Shown: positions 8,485 to 17,180, numbered from the stretch's first letter. The stretch is DNA of 64,000 bases from Pseudomonas sp. IAC-BECa141 (GCF_020544405.1 NZ_CP065410.1:4464001-4528000); one strand, 5' to 3'. A program made the numbers and translations. Notes: generated by a model from the sequence alone, not told the origin.

Positions 8485-9234
8485 TTAGATTACCTTCGCT
8501 TCGTTTTTCAGTTTCTCGACCAGTTCAGCCACCGACTTGACCTTGATGCCCGCGCTGCGTGCAGCCGGCGCTTCGACTTTCAGGGTCTTGTTGGTGGAGG
8601 CGGTGGAAACGCCCAAAGCGTCCGGAGTCAGCGTCTCGAGAGGCTTCTTCTTGGCTTTCATGATGTTTGGCAGGGACGCATAACGCGGCTCGTTCAAACG
8701 CAGGTCGGTGGTGACGATCGCTGGCAGTTTCAGGGAAACGGTCTGCGCGCCGCCGTCGATTTCGCGGGTCACGGCGACGGTGTCACCGGAAACTTCGACT
8801 TTAGAGGCGAAAGTGCCCTGACCATAGCCGCTCAGTGCAGCGAGCATCTGGCCGGTCTGATTGTTGTCGCTGTCGATGGCCTGTTTGCCCAGGATCACCA
8901 GCTGAGGCTGTTCCTTGTCGACCACGGCCTTGAGCAGTTTGGCCACGGCCAGGGAAGTCAGGTCTTCAGCGGATTCGACGAGGATGGCGCGGTCGGCACC
9001 CAGAGCCAGTGCGGTACGCAGCTGTTCCTGAGCAGTGGACGGACCGATGGAGACGACGACGATTTCAGTCGCAACGCCTTTTTCTTTCAGGCGTACGGCT
9101 TCTTCCACTGCGATTTCGCAGAACGGGTTCATCGACATCTTGACGTTGGCGAGGTCTACGCCGGAATTGTCCGCCTTGACGCGAACCTTGACGTTGTAAT
9201 CCACAACGCGTTTGACAGCTACAAGAACCTTCAT
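8485..9234 (-). CDS. etfB: Electron transfer flavoprotein beta subunit
   Basis: A 249-residue ETF beta subunit (FixA family), the AMP-binding partner of EtfA. Conserved segments are '[19 protein letters not shown]', '[18 protein letters not shown]', '[18 protein letters not shown]' and the loop '[21 protein letters not shown]'. The start is the ATG at 9234. It is first in the etfBA operon and is transcribed away from the ETF:ubiquinone oxidoreductase gene across a 525-nt control region, which carries a possible mobile repeat, a dyad and two candidate regulator sites. Confidence 0.97.
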   Translation of the reverse strand: MKVLVAVKRVVDYNVKVRVKADNSGVDLANVKMSMNPFCEIAVEEAVRLKEKGVATEIVVVSIGPSTAQEQLRTALALGADRAILVESAEDLTSLAVAKLLKAVVDKEQPQLVILGKQAIDSDNNQTGQMLAALSGYGQGTFASKVEVSGDTVAVTREIDGGAQTVSLKLPAIVTTDLRLNEPRYASLPNIMKAKKKPLETLTPDALGVSTASTNKTLKVEAPAARSAGIKVKSVAELVEKLKNEAKVI

Positions 9235-9307
9235 GGATTCCTCGTTACTCTCCGGTGAAAAGAAAGTCGCCTAGGCGAACCTGGCGGTTGATGCTCATCG
9301 GGCACAA

Positions 9308-9454
9308 GGGCACCTCTAAAAACGCCGGCTGAGCGGGATGACCGTTCGTCAGTCGTGACCGACGAGTCATGCCGCGCCGCGGTGTGTAAACTGCGCGCCA
9401 AACCTGCGCTGCGCATCACCGGTTACCGCCTACGCCCTGTCTTTAGAGGTGCTC
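9308..9454. repeat. Short element bounded by inverted repeats, MITE-like
   Basis: GGGCACCTCTAAAA at 9308-9321 and its inverted partner ending TTTAGAGGTGCTC at 9454 form termini that agree at 12 of 14 positions, 147 bp apart. There is no coding content inside. It lies in the etfB leader. No clear target-site duplication is visible, so the mobile nature is inferred only from the layout. Confidence 0.4.
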
Positions 9455-9500
9455 TTGAAACCACCATTCAGCCTACGGCGAGCGCAAAACCGCCCGTATC

Positions 9501-9526
9501 TTGACCGGAACGCCCATTCTGGTCAA
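9501..9526. promoter_or_regulatory. 26-bp dyad between etfB and the ETF dehydrogenase gene
   Basis: TTGACCGGAA (9501-9510) and TTCTGGTCAA (9517-9526) are inverted repeats with one mismatch in ten around a 6-bp centre. The minus-strand TTGACC at 9526-9521 could also be the -35 of etfB (followed 17 nt later by CAAGAT). It could be a regulator site or a promoter with flanking symmetry. Confidence 0.4.
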
Positions 9527-9586
9527 TACGCCAAAATGCCCTGTCATAAGCCGCGCTTCTTTGATTTCTCTGGCCTGGAGCCGATT

Positions 9587-9600
9587 CAAACAAACGTTTG
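9587..9600. promoter_or_regulatory. PsrA-like operator
   Basis: CAAAC-N4-GTTTG at 9587-9600 fits the C/GAAAC-N2-4-GTTTG/C motif reported for the fatty-acid-sensing TetR repressor PsrA of Pseudomonas. It sits 2 bp upstream of the -35 hexamer at 9603. PsrA control of etf genes is known in P. aeruginosa (recalled, not searched). Confidence 0.65.
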
Positions 9601-9602
9601 TA

Positions 9603-9631
9603 TTGGACGCTAAGAGTGGTGTAGATATAAT
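9603..9631 (+). promoter_or_regulatory. Sigma-70 promoter of the ETF:ubiquinone oxidoreductase gene
   Basis: TTGGAC (9603-9608), a 17-bp spacer and a perfect TATAAT (9626-9631). Predicted start near 9638, leaving a leader of about 120 nt before the GTG at 9760. A PsrA-like site is adjacent. Confidence 0.75.
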
Positions 9632-9671
9632 GCGCCGCCTAGAGAGAAAGGTGGTTTGCCCATTATTAGCC

Positions 9672-9687
9672 TTGACGTTAACGTAAA
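9672..9687. promoter_or_regulatory. LiuR-like MerR-family palindrome
   Basis: TTGACGTTAACGTAAA (9672-9687) is a near-perfect 16-bp palindrome that resembles the site described for LiuR, the MerR-type regulator of leucine/isovalerate breakdown in gamma-proteobacteria. It lies within the transcribed leader predicted from the promoter at 9603-9631, so it may act as a roadblock or serve another promoter. Assignment is from memory of the motif. Confidence 0.5.
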
Positions 9688-9759
9688 GGCAATAACGGAT
9701 ACGACACCGAACCTCCAAATTAGAAAAAAAACTGTTGAGCCTTGAGTAGGAGATAGCCT

Positions 9760-11424
9760 GTGGAACGCGAACACATGGAATTCGACGTGGTCATCGTCGG
9801 TGCCGGCCCCGCTGGCCTGTCCGCCGCCTGCCGTCTGAAGCAGAAGGCCGCCGAAGCCGGTAAGGAAATCAGCGTCTGCGTGGTCGAAAAAGGCTCGGAA
9901 GTCGGCGCGCACATCCTGTCCGGCGCCGTATTCGAACCACGGGCCCTGAACGAACTGTTCCCGGACTGGAAAGAACTCGGCGCTCCGCTGAACACGCCAG
10001 TCACCCGCGATGACATCTTCGTGCTGAAAAACGCCGAAAGCGCGCAGAAAATTCCTGACTTCTTTGTGCCCAAGACCATGCACAACGAAGGCAACTACAT
10101 TATTTCCCTCGGCAACCTTTGCCGCTGGCTCGCTCAGCAGGCCGAAAACCTGGGCGTGGAAATCTACCCGGGCTTCGCCGCTCAGGAAGCGCTGATCGAT
10201 GAAAACGGCATCGTGCGCGGGATCATCACCGGTGACCTCGGCGTCGACCGCGAAGGTCATCCGAAAGAAGGCCTGTACACCCCGGGCATGGAACTGCGTG
10301 GCAAATACACGCTGTTCGCCGAAGGCTGCCGTGGCCACATCGGCAAGCAACTGATCAAGCGCTACAACCTCGACAGCGACGCCGACGCCCAGCACTACGG
10401 CATCGGCCTGAAAGAAATCTGGGAAATCGACCCGGCCAAACATCAGCCAGGCCTGGTCGTACATACCGCCGGTTGGCCGATGGACATCATGGGCACCGAG
10501 AACACCGGCGGTTCCTTCCTCTATCACCTGGAAAACAACCAGGTGGTGGTCGGTCTGATCGTCGATCTTTCCTACAGCAACACCTACCTGTCGCCGTTCG
10601 ACGAGTTCCAGCGCCTCAAGCATCACCCGGTACTGAAGCAATATCTGGAAGGCGGCAAGCGCATCAGCTATGGCGCACGTGCGATCTGCAAGGGCGGCCT
10701 GAACTCGCTGCCGAAAATGGTGTTCAAGGGCGGCGCATTGATCGGTTGCGACCTCGGCACCCTGAACTTCGCCAAGATCAAGGGCAGCCACACCGCGATG
10801 AAGTCCGGCATGCTCGCCGCTGAATCCGTGGCCGACGCGTTGTTCGCTGAAAAGGACGGCACCGAAGAGCTGACCACTTACGTCGACGCGTTCAAGAAGA
10901 GCTGGCTCTACGAAGAACTGTTCGCCAGCCGCAACTTCGGCCCGGCGATCCACAAGTTCGGCGCCATCGTCGGCGGCGGTTTCAACTGGCTGGACCAGAA
11001 CATCTTCGGCGGCAAACTGCCGTTCACCCTGCACGACACCAAGCCGGACTACGCCTGCCTCAAGCTCGCGGCCGACTGCAAGAAGATCGACTACCCGAAA
11101 CCCGACGGCAAGATCAGCTTCGACAAGCTGAGCTCGGTGTTCATCTCCGGTACCAACCATGAAGAAGAACAACCGTGCCACCTGAAGCTCACCGACCCGA
11201 GCATCCCGCTGAGCAAGAATCTGCCGCTGTACGACGAACCGGCGCAGCGCTACTGCCCGGCCGGCGTTTATGAAGTGATCACCAAGGAAGACGGCGAGAA
11301 GCGCTTCCAGATCAACGCCCAGAACTGCGTGCACTGCAAGACCTGTGACATCAAGGACCCTTCGCAGAACATCACCTGGGTGACGCCGGAAGGCGCTGGC
11401 GGCCCGACCTACCCGAACATGTAA
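9760..11424 (+). CDS. Electron transfer flavoprotein-ubiquinone oxidoreductase
   Basis: A 554-residue membrane-associated flavoprotein that oxidises reduced ETF and reduces ubiquinone. It shows the N-terminal FAD dinucleotide motif (VIVGAGPAGLSAA, about residues 10-22), a ubiquinone/membrane-binding middle part and the C-terminal [4Fe-4S] cluster cysteines (RYCPAG, then NCVHCKTCDIKDPSQN). Start is a GTG at 9760 with AGGAG 8 nt upstream; an ATG five codons in is the alternative. It is divergent from etfBA and ends in a terminator. Length matches the family. Confidence 0.96.
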   Translation: MEREHMEFDVVIVGAGPAGLSAACRLKQKAAEAGKEISVCVVEKGSEVGAHILSGAVFEPRALNELFPDWKELGAPLNTPVTRDDIFVLKNAESAQKIPDFFVPKTMHNEGNYIISLGNLCRWLAQQAENLGVEIYPGFAAQEALIDENGIVRGIITGDLGVDREGHPKEGLYTPGMELRGKYTLFAEGCRGHIGKQLIKRYNLDSDADAQHYGIGLKEIWEIDPAKHQPGLVVHTAGWPMDIMGTENTGGSFLYHLENNQVVVGLIVDLSYSNTYLSPFDEFQRLKHHPVLKQYLEGGKRISYGARAICKGGLNSLPKMVFKGGALIGCDLGTLNFAKIKGSHTAMKSGMLAAESVADALFAEKDGTEELTTYVDAFKKSWLYEELFASRNFGPAIHKFGAIVGGGFNWLDQNIFGGKLPFTLHDTKPDYACLKLAADCKKIDYPKPDGKISFDKLSSVFISGTNHEEEQPCHLKLTDPSIPLSKNLPLYDEPAQRYCPAGVYEVITKEDGEKRFQINAQNCVHCKTCDIKDPSQNITWVTPEGAGGPTYPNM

Positions 11425-11442
11425 GTCGACCCGCTGGACATC

Positions 11443-11468
11443 AAGGCTCCCGAAACGGGGGCCTTTTT
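11443..11468 (+). terminator. Intrinsic terminator after the ETF dehydrogenase gene
   Basis: Stem AAGGCTCCCG (11443-11452) with CGGGGGCCTT (11456-11465), one G-T pair, AAA loop, then T5. It lies 18 nt after the stop codon. Confidence 0.88.
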
Positions 11469-11490
11469 GTTGCCCGCGATTTGTACAGGA

Positions 11491-12381
11491 TCACGCCGCG
11501 CGTTCATCCCCCGGACTGCGTTCGAAATAACGTTTGTACTCGCGACTGAACTGCGACGTGCTCTGATACCCCACCCGATGCGCCACCTGTGCAACCCCCA
11601 GCCCCTCGGCGATCAACAACGTCTGCGCCTTCAACAAACGTAAACGCTTCAAGTACTGCACCGGCGACAGCAGCGTGCTGCGTTTGAAGTGTTCGTGAAA
11701 GGTCGAAACGCTCATGTTCGCGCAACCGGCCAATGTCTCGACGTTCAAGGGCTCGGTGTAGTGCGAGTGCAAATGGCTGATCGAAGCCGCGATACGGGCA
11801 AACTGCCCCTGCTGCTCCACCAATGCCCGCAACACATCGGCCTGAGGTCCGCGCAACGCGACGAACAACAATTCACGCACCCGCGCCGGCCCCAGAATCT
11901 GGCACTCCAGCGGATCGTGCAGACAACGCAGCAGGCGCTCGACGCAACCGCGCATGTCATCGTCGAGCACCACCGAGGTCATCGATTCCGGTGTCTGCGC
12001 CGGAATATGCCGTCCCGGCGCCAGCCCCATGGCCAGCACCAGTTCACCGAGCAGCACCCGGTCGATCGCCACCGATACGCCAAGCAACGGTGCGTCCGGT
12101 AACGCATAGGTTTCGCACTCGAACGGCACCGGCAACGCCTGAATCAGATAATGCCCAGCGCCGTACTCCATGGTGCGCGGCCCCAGATACGCGAGCTTAC
12201 TGCCCTGGGCGATGATCATCAGGCTCGGTTCATAAATATGCGGGCCACGGGCGACATCGCAACTGGCGCGCAACACCTGCACGCCCGGCAGCCCGGTCTG
12301 GCTGTAACCATCGCGCAGCGCCAGCGGTTCGATCAGCGAAACCAGGGTGGCGTTGGCGTCAAGGTGGCGGGTCAATTGCAT
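11491..12381 (-). CDS. AraC-family transcriptional regulator
   Basis: A 296-residue regulator with an N-terminal AraC_N/cupin-type domain (residues 15-190, 'GLPGVQVLRASCDVARGPHIYEP' region) and a C-terminal double helix-turn-helix ('LNVETLAGCANMSVSTFHEHFK' and 'GVAQVAHRVGYQSTSQFSREYKRYF' regions, residues 220-290). The start at 12381 is preferred over longer versions because family members begin near MQLTRHLDANA. It is divergent from a zinc alcohol dehydrogenase gene 190 nt away; in many Pseudomonas this pairing means the regulator controls the dehydrogenase in response to an alcohol or aldehyde. The effector is not known. Confidence 0.88.
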   Translation of the reverse strand: MQLTRHLDANATLVSLIEPLALRDGYSQTGLPGVQVLRASCDVARGPHIYEPSLMIIAQGSKLAYLGPRTMEYGAGHYLIQALPVPFECETYALPDAPLLGVSVAIDRVLLGELVLAMGLAPGRHIPAQTPESMTSVVLDDDMRGCVERLLRCLHDPLECQILGPARVRELLFVALRGPQADVLRALVEQQGQFARIAASISHLHSHYTEPLNVETLAGCANMSVSTFHEHFKRSTLLSPVQYLKRLRLLKAQTLLIAEGLGVAQVAHRVGYQSTSQFSREYKRYFERSPGDERAA

Positions 12382-12518
12382 CGGGCGGCTCTTCAGAAAA
12401 ATCACGGAAAAAGGGATGAACGCATCATCGCAGATCCTTTTGCCAATGCGACCGATCAACCCCGCATGCCGGAGGATTAGGCATGACACCCGGAGGAATC
12501 GCCATGGCCGGACGACCG

Positions 12519-12541
12519 GGCGGCGCCCAGAATGCGCCGCC
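12519..12541. repeat. GC-rich dyad upstream of the alcohol dehydrogenase
   Basis: GGCGGCGC (12519-12526) and GCGCCGCC (12534-12541) are perfect 8-bp inverted repeats around CCAGAAT. They lie 30 nt before the adh start. It could be a leader hairpin or an operator for the divergent AraC regulator. Confidence 0.35.
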
Positions 12542-12571
12542 TCACCTGTCACTGCTTTTGCGAGGTTTCAC

Positions 12572-13624
12572 ATGTACACCGCCATTGGCTACGCCGCTCA
12601 AACGGCCACCACTCCCCTCGCCCCGATGAAGTTCGAACGCCGCAGCCCACGGGCCGACGACGTCGCCATCGAAATCCTGTACTGCGGCGTCTGCCACTCC
12701 GACATCCATCAGGCGCGCAACGAGTGGGGCATCGCCGTTTACCCGTTGATGCCCGGCCACGAGATCGTCGGAAAAGTCACCGCCGTCGGTGCGAATGTCA
12801 CCAGGCACAAGGTAGGCGATCTGGTCGGCGTCGGCTGCATGGTCGACTCCTGCCGGACCTGCGAAGCCTGCCAGTCGAACCTGGAGCAATACTGCCTCGA
12901 AGGACCGACCATGACTTATGCCACCCCGGATCGGGTCGATGGCAGCAACACCATGGGCGGTTATTCGGACAGCATCGTGGTCAGCGAGCACTTTGTGGTG
13001 CGCATCCCCGAGAAGCTGGATCTGGCAGCCGCCGCGCCGATTCTCTGCGCCGGCATCACCACCTATTCGCCGCTCAAGCACTATGGCGTGAAGGCCGGCG
13101 ACAAGGTCGGGATCCTCGGCATGGGCGGCCTCGGCCATATGGGCATCAAGTTCGCCAAGGCCATGGGCGCTGAAGTGACGCTGTTCACCCGTTCGGCAAG
13201 CAAGGCTGAGGAAGGTCGTCGTCAGGGCGCCGATCACGTGATTGTCTCAACCGACGAGGAACAGATGAAAGCGGCGGCCGGTCGATTCGATTTCCTGCTG
13301 GACACCATTCCGGTGCAGCACGATCTGAACCCGTACCTCGATACCCTGCGCTTCGACGGCGTGCACATTCTGGTGGGCCTGATCGAACCGATCGATCCGC
13401 CGGTCCACGCCGCCAAACTGGTATTGGGCCGTCGCGTATTGGCCGGCTCGCTGATCGGTGGCGTCGCAGAAACCCAGGAAGTGCTGGATTTCTGCGCCGA
13501 GCACAACATCAGCTGCGACATCGAAATGCTCGATATCCGCCAGATCAACGAGGCTTACGCCCGCATGATTGCCGGTGATGTGAAGTACCGCTTCGTGATC
13601 GACATGGCGACCTTGAAGCTTTAA
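12572..13624 (+). CDS. NAD(P)-dependent zinc alcohol dehydrogenase (YahK/CAD type)
   Basis: A 350-residue medium-chain dehydrogenase of the cinnamyl-alcohol/YahK group that reduces aldehydes or oxidises primary alcohols. It has the catalytic zinc ligands (CGVCHSD, then GHE in MPGHEIVG), the structural zinc cysteines (CRTCEACQ and QYC) and the Rossmann motif GMGGLG. The ATG at 12572 has GAGG 8 nt upstream. It is divergent from the AraC regulator and converges on the IclR gene with only 4 nt between the two stop codons. Length and motifs indicate an active enzyme; the physiological substrate is not evident. Confidence 0.92.
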   Translation: MYTAIGYAAQTATTPLAPMKFERRSPRADDVAIEILYCGVCHSDIHQARNEWGIAVYPLMPGHEIVGKVTAVGANVTRHKVGDLVGVGCMVDSCRTCEACQSNLEQYCLEGPTMTYATPDRVDGSNTMGGYSDSIVVSEHFVVRIPEKLDLAAAAPILCAGITTYSPLKHYGVKAGDKVGILGMGGLGHMGIKFAKAMGAEVTLFTRSASKAEEGRRQGADHVIVSTDEEQMKAAAGRFDFLLDTIPVQHDLNPYLDTLRFDGVHILVGLIEPIDPPVHAAKLVLGRRVLAGSLIGGVAETQEVLDFCAEHNISCDIEMLDIRQINEAYARMIAGDVKYRFVIDMATLKL

Positions 13625-13633
13625 ACCTTCAAG
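13612..13633. other. Dyad across two convergent stop codons
   Basis: CTTGAAG (13612-13618) and CTTCAAG (13627-13633) form a short inverted repeat that spans the adh stop (13622-13624) and the IclR stop (13629-13631). It is weak and lacks a T run, so a terminator role is uncertain. Confidence 0.3.
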
Positions 13634-14438
13634 CCTGCACTTTTAAACCAAGTTCAGCCGAGAGCCGGGCCGTGACCCCTTTGATCAGGGGAATCAGCTC
13701 GGCCATTTTCTCCAGCGGCATGTACGGCACGGTGCTGGCGATGCTGATGGCCGCGACGATGCGCTTGCTCGCGTCGCGGATCGGCGCCGCCACGCAACGG
13801 ATCGACGGTTCGTTGTCTTCCAGGTCGAACGCGTAGCCGCCGGCCACGTATTCGGTCATCCGCTGCTCCAGCTGCTCCCACGACTGCTGAGGGTGCTGCG
13901 GCCAGAACTGACTTTTCCCACCCGCCGGCAGGCTGATGTCGTACAGACGCTGCCAGTCCTGCGGTGCGTCATCCAGCATCAGCGCCTTGCCGATTCCGGT
14001 GCGCGCCAGCGGCATGCGATGGCCGACCCGCGAGCGCATTTCCGGGCCGTTGCGCCCCGGATTCTTCAGCAGATAAAGCACCTCGTCGCCTTCACGGATT
14101 CCCAGGTGAACGGTATCGCCGGTCAGCGCCGACAACTCGTCCAGGTAAGGCCCGGCCAACGTCACCAGCGGTAACTCTTCGCGCGCCTGGAAACCCAGCT
14201 CAATCAATTTCGGCCCCAGCAGATAACCGACTTGCGGCACGACGCGCAGGTAACGTTCGTCCACCAGACAACTGGCCAGACGATGGGTGGTGCTGCGCGT
14301 GGTGCCGATCAGGCGGGCGATCTCTTTGAGATCGCGGGCGCCACTGGCGACGGCCTGCACCACACCCAACCCGCGAAGCAGGGTCTGGGTGCCGGTCGGC
14401 GCGGCGTCCTTGGCGGTTTTTGGGGCGTCTTCCTGCAT
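13629..14438 (-). CDS. IclR-family regulator of the galactonate operon
   Basis: A 269-residue IclR regulator: N-terminal winged helix (residues 20-80: 'GLGVVQAVASGARDLKEIARLIG', 'RSTTHRLASCLVDERYL') and a GAF-like effector domain (residues 95-260, 'LARTGIGKALM', 'AAPIRDASKRIVAAISIAS'). It is the last gene of the dgoK-dgoA-dgoD-transporter operon, 60 nt after the transporter. IclR proteins often act as effector-dependent activators bound upstream of -35. The palindromes at 18893-18907 and 31051-31065 are its most likely sites. E. coli uses a GntR protein (DgoR) for the same job, so regulator replacement has occurred or both act here. Confidence 0.88.
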   Translation of the reverse strand: MQEDAPKTAKDAAPTGTQTLLRGLGVVQAVASGARDLKEIARLIGTTRSTTHRLASCLVDERYLRVVPQVGYLLGPKLIELGFQAREELPLVTLAGPYLDELSALTGDTVHLGIREGDEVLYLLKNPGRNGPEMRSRVGHRMPLARTGIGKALMLDDAPQDWQRLYDISLPAGGKSQFWPQHPQQSWEQLEQRMTEYVAGGYAFDLEDNEPSIRCVAAPIRDASKRIVAAISIASTVPYMPLEKMAELIPLIKGVTARLSAELGLKVQA

Positions 14439-14498
14439 ATCCAGCCTTTAGCGTTGAGCGAGGGAACGGGCGGCATTATGGTCGCCCGACATAGCCGA

Positions 14499-15809
14499 CT
14501 ACAACTCGATGCGTTCGACCTTGCCCACCAGCAGCACGTAGGACAAAGCACCGATCAATGCCAGAACCGCGATGTAGGTGATTGCCGGGGCGAACGAATC
14601 ACCACTGGCCAGGAAGCCGATGACAATCGGCGTGGCAATCGCCGACAGATTGCCGATGAAATTGAACACCCCACCGGTCAAGCCCAGCAAGCGCGCCGGT
14701 GCCAGTGTCGAGACCAGCGACCAGGTGATCGACGCCAGCCCGTTGCCGAAAAACGCCAACGCCAGGAAGGCAATCACCAGCGGCGTCGACTCAACGAAGT
14801 TGGCGCCGATGATCGAGGTGGAAATCAGCAGCCCGCCAATGATCGGCAACTTGCGCGCAAACCCGACGGTGCAACCACGACGAATCAGGAAGTCGGAAAA
14901 GAACCCGGAGCACAGCACGCCGATGAACGCGGCGAGAAACGGCAGCGACGCCAGCAGGCCGGACTTGATGAAGTCCATGCCGCGATATTTCACCAGATAG
15001 GTCGGGAACCACGTCAGGAAAAACCACAGCGTCGAGTTCAGGCAGAACTGGCCGAGGTAGATCCCCCACAACTTGCGTTTGCTGAGGACGATGCCGAGAT
15101 CGGTCCAGCTGAATTTCGCCTTCACCTTGGCAGTTTCGGCTGCGATATCCACCAGGCCGCCGCCCTCGCGAATCAGGTCGATTTCGCCTTGGTTGGCACC
15201 TTTGAAATCACGTGGTTCGCGATACACCGCGTACCAGATCGCCGCCCACACGATGCCCACCGCACCGGTCACGACAAACACCATGTGCCAGCCAAATTCA
15301 TGTTGCAGCCACGCCAGCACCGGGGTCAGAAACGCCAGCCCGACAAACTGCCCGGAGGTGTAGAAACCGATGGCCGTAGCCCGTTCACGCTCGGGGAACC
15401 AGGTCGTCACCACGCGGCTGTTGATCGGATAGGCCGGCGCTTCCAGCGCACCGACCGCCATGCGCAGCACAAACAGCGCGATGAAACTGGCGGCGAAACC
15501 GAGCATCACGGTGGCCAGCGACCACAGCAGCAATGCGACGCTATAAAGGATGCGCGGCGGCACCCGGTCCACCAGCCAGCCGCCAGGGATCTGCATTGCG
15601 GCGTAGGTCCAGCCGAACGCCGAGAAGATCAGCCCGACGTGCACCGGGTCGATGCCCAGATCCGTCGTCAGTGCCGGGGCGGCAATCGACAGGTTGCTGC
15701 GGTCGAGGTAGTTGATGACCACGGTGATGAACAGCAACACCATGATGAAAAATCGTTTGCGGCTGGGCGTGACTAACGTCGCTTGCCCGGTGAGGGTTTG
15801 CGGTTGCAT
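14499..15809 (-). CDS. dgoT: MFS hexonate transporter (D-galactonate type)
   Basis: A 436-residue 12-helix transporter of the anion:cation symporter group (DgoT/GudP/GarP), which takes up D-galactonate or related sugar acids with protons. Typical sequences are 'VINYLDRSNLSIAAPAL' after helix 1, 'GWLVDRVPPR' in the loop 2-3 signature and 'SWTDLGIVLSKRKLWGIYLG' at helix 7. It lies in the dgo operon after dgoD, separated by a 175-nt gap filled by a long inverted repeat. The substrate is inferred from the operon; related glucarate/galactarate carriers are close in sequence. Confidence 0.85.
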   Translation of the reverse strand: MQPQTLTGQATLVTPSRKRFFIMVLLFITVVINYLDRSNLSIAAPALTTDLGIDPVHVGLIFSAFGWTYAAMQIPGGWLVDRVPPRILYSVALLLWSLATVMLGFAASFIALFVLRMAVGALEAPAYPINSRVVTTWFPERERATAIGFYTSGQFVGLAFLTPVLAWLQHEFGWHMVFVVTGAVGIVWAAIWYAVYREPRDFKGANQGEIDLIREGGGLVDIAAETAKVKAKFSWTDLGIVLSKRKLWGIYLGQFCLNSTLWFFLTWFPTYLVKYRGMDFIKSGLLASLPFLAAFIGVLCSGFFSDFLIRRGCTVGFARKLPIIGGLLISTSIIGANFVESTPLVIAFLALAFFGNGLASITWSLVSTLAPARLLGLTGGVFNFIGNLSAIATPIVIGFLASGDSFAPAITYIAVLALIGALSYVLLVGKVERIEL

Positions 15810-15856
15810 GGGGAGCGCCTCTTCTTATGTTTATTGAGGTCGAGGGTTGTTGGCGA

Positions 15857-15963
15857 GATCGTTCCCACGCTCCGCGTGGGAATGCAGCCCGGGACGCTCT
15901 GCGTCCCAAGAGCGGACGCAGAGCGTCCATTGAGGCATTCCCACGCGGAGCGTGGGAACGATC
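15857..15963. repeat. Long imperfect palindromic repeat inside the dgo operon
   Basis: Perfect 29-bp inverted arms (15857-15885 and 15935-15963; each contains GTTCCCACGC and CGTGGGAA, itself a hairpin) enclose a second pair of palindromes (GGACGCTCTGCGTCC at 15892-15906 and GGACGCAGAGCGTCC at 15914-15928). This structure is a common interspersed repeat in fluorescens-group genomes. It lies between dgoD and dgoT and may set their relative expression. Confidence 0.85.
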
Positions 15964-15984
15964 GCTTAGAAGGGAATCAGCGAC

Positions 15985-17133
15985 TCACCACTCGGCAAAA
16001 CTGCCATCGGCATGACGCCAGATCGGATTGCGCCAGCGGTGGCCGACCGCCGCGCGTTCGATGACGTATTCCTCGTTGATCTCGATCCCCAGTCCCGGGC
16101 CGTTCGGGATTTTCACAAAGCCTTTGTCGTAGTCGAACACCTGCGGATCCTTCACATAATCGAGCAGGTCATTGCTCTCGTTGTAATGGATGCCCAGGCT
16201 CTGCTCCTGGATAAACGCGTTGTAACAAGCGGCGTCCAGTTGCAGGCACGCCGCCAGCGCGATCGGCCCCAGCGGGCAATGCAGTGCCAGCGCCACGTCG
16301 TAGGCTTCGGCCATGTTGGCAATCTTGCGGGTCTCGGTGATGCCGCCGGCGTGGGACGCATCCGGCTGGATGATGTCGACGTAACCTTCGCTCAACACCC
16401 GTTTAAAGTCCCAGCGCGAAAACAGCCGCTCGCCGAGGGCAATCGGGGTGCTGGTCAGCGGTGCCAGTTCTTTCAGCGCTTCGTAGTTTTCGCTGAGCAC
16501 CGGCTCTTCGATGAACATCAGCTTGTACGGGTCGAGCTCCTTCATCAGCACCTTGGCCATGGGTTTGTGCACCCGGCCATGGAAGTCGACGCCGATGCCG
16601 ACGTTCGGCCCGACCGCATCGCGCACGGCGGCAACGTTGGCCAGCGCCAGATCGACTTTCTCGAAGGTATCGAGAAATTGCAGTTCTTCGGTGCCGTTCA
16701 TTTTCACCGCCGTGAAACCACGGCCCACCGCCTCTTTCGCGGCCCGCGCGGTGTCCGCCGGACGGTCGCCGCCGATCCACGAATACACGCGGATCTTGTC
16801 CCGCACCTGACCGCCAAGCAGATCGCTGACCGACACACCGAGGGCCTTGCCCTTGATGTCCCAAAGCGCCTGGTCGATGCCGGCCAGTGCGCTCATATGG
16901 ATTGCGCCGCCCCGGTAGAAGCCGCCGCGATACAGCACGGTCCAGATGTCTTCAATGTTGCGTGGGTCTTTGCCGATCAGGTAGTCGGACAATTCCTCAA
17001 CCGCTGCGGCGACCGTGTGGGCGCGGCCCTCGACCACGGGCTCGCCCCAACCTGTCACGCCCTCGTCGGTTTCGACCTTGAGGAAGCACCAGCGCGGCGG
17101 GACGATGAAGGTGGTGAGTTTGGTGATTTTCAT
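15985..17133 (-). CDS. dgoD: D-galactonate dehydratase
   Basis: A 382-residue enolase-superfamily enzyme that removes water from D-galactonate to give 2-keto-3-deoxygalactonate. Length equals that of the E. coli enzyme. Catalytic features are present: the metal ligands in GVDFHGRV (Asp, with the base His two residues later), FIEEPV (Glu) and ALGERL (Glu), and the second catalytic His in ALHCPLGP. The ATG at 17133 begins [15 protein letters not shown] as in the family. It follows dgoA by 47 nt. The close mandelate-racemase relatives make fine specificity an inference, but the operon supports galactonate. Confidence 0.95.
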   Translation of the reverse strand: MKITKLTTFIVPPRWCFLKVETDEGVTGWGEPVVEGRAHTVAAAVEELSDYLIGKDPRNIEDIWTVLYRGGFYRGGAIHMSALAGIDQALWDIKGKALGVSVSDLLGGQVRDKIRVYSWIGGDRPADTARAAKEAVGRGFTAVKMNGTEELQFLDTFEKVDLALANVAAVRDAVGPNVGIGVDFHGRVHKPMAKVLMKELDPYKLMFIEEPVLSENYEALKELAPLTSTPIALGERLFSRWDFKRVLSEGYVDIIQPDASHAGGITETRKIANMAEAYDVALALHCPLGPIALAACLQLDAACYNAFIQEQSLGIHYNESNDLLDYVKDPQVFDYDKGFVKIPNGPGLGIEINEEYVIERAAVGHRWRNPIWRHADGSFAEW

Positions 17134-17180
17134 CTCTTGTCTCTCTTGTTGGATGCAGCGCACGCAGCGCCGGAAAAGTC

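Noticed and set aside
9308..9454. Call as an insertion sequence
   Set aside because: Only 147 bp, no transposase and no visible target duplication; kept only as a MITE candidate.
9610..11334. Antisense frame over the ETF dehydrogenase gene
   Set aside because: Complement of a well-conserved gene, no recognisable domain.
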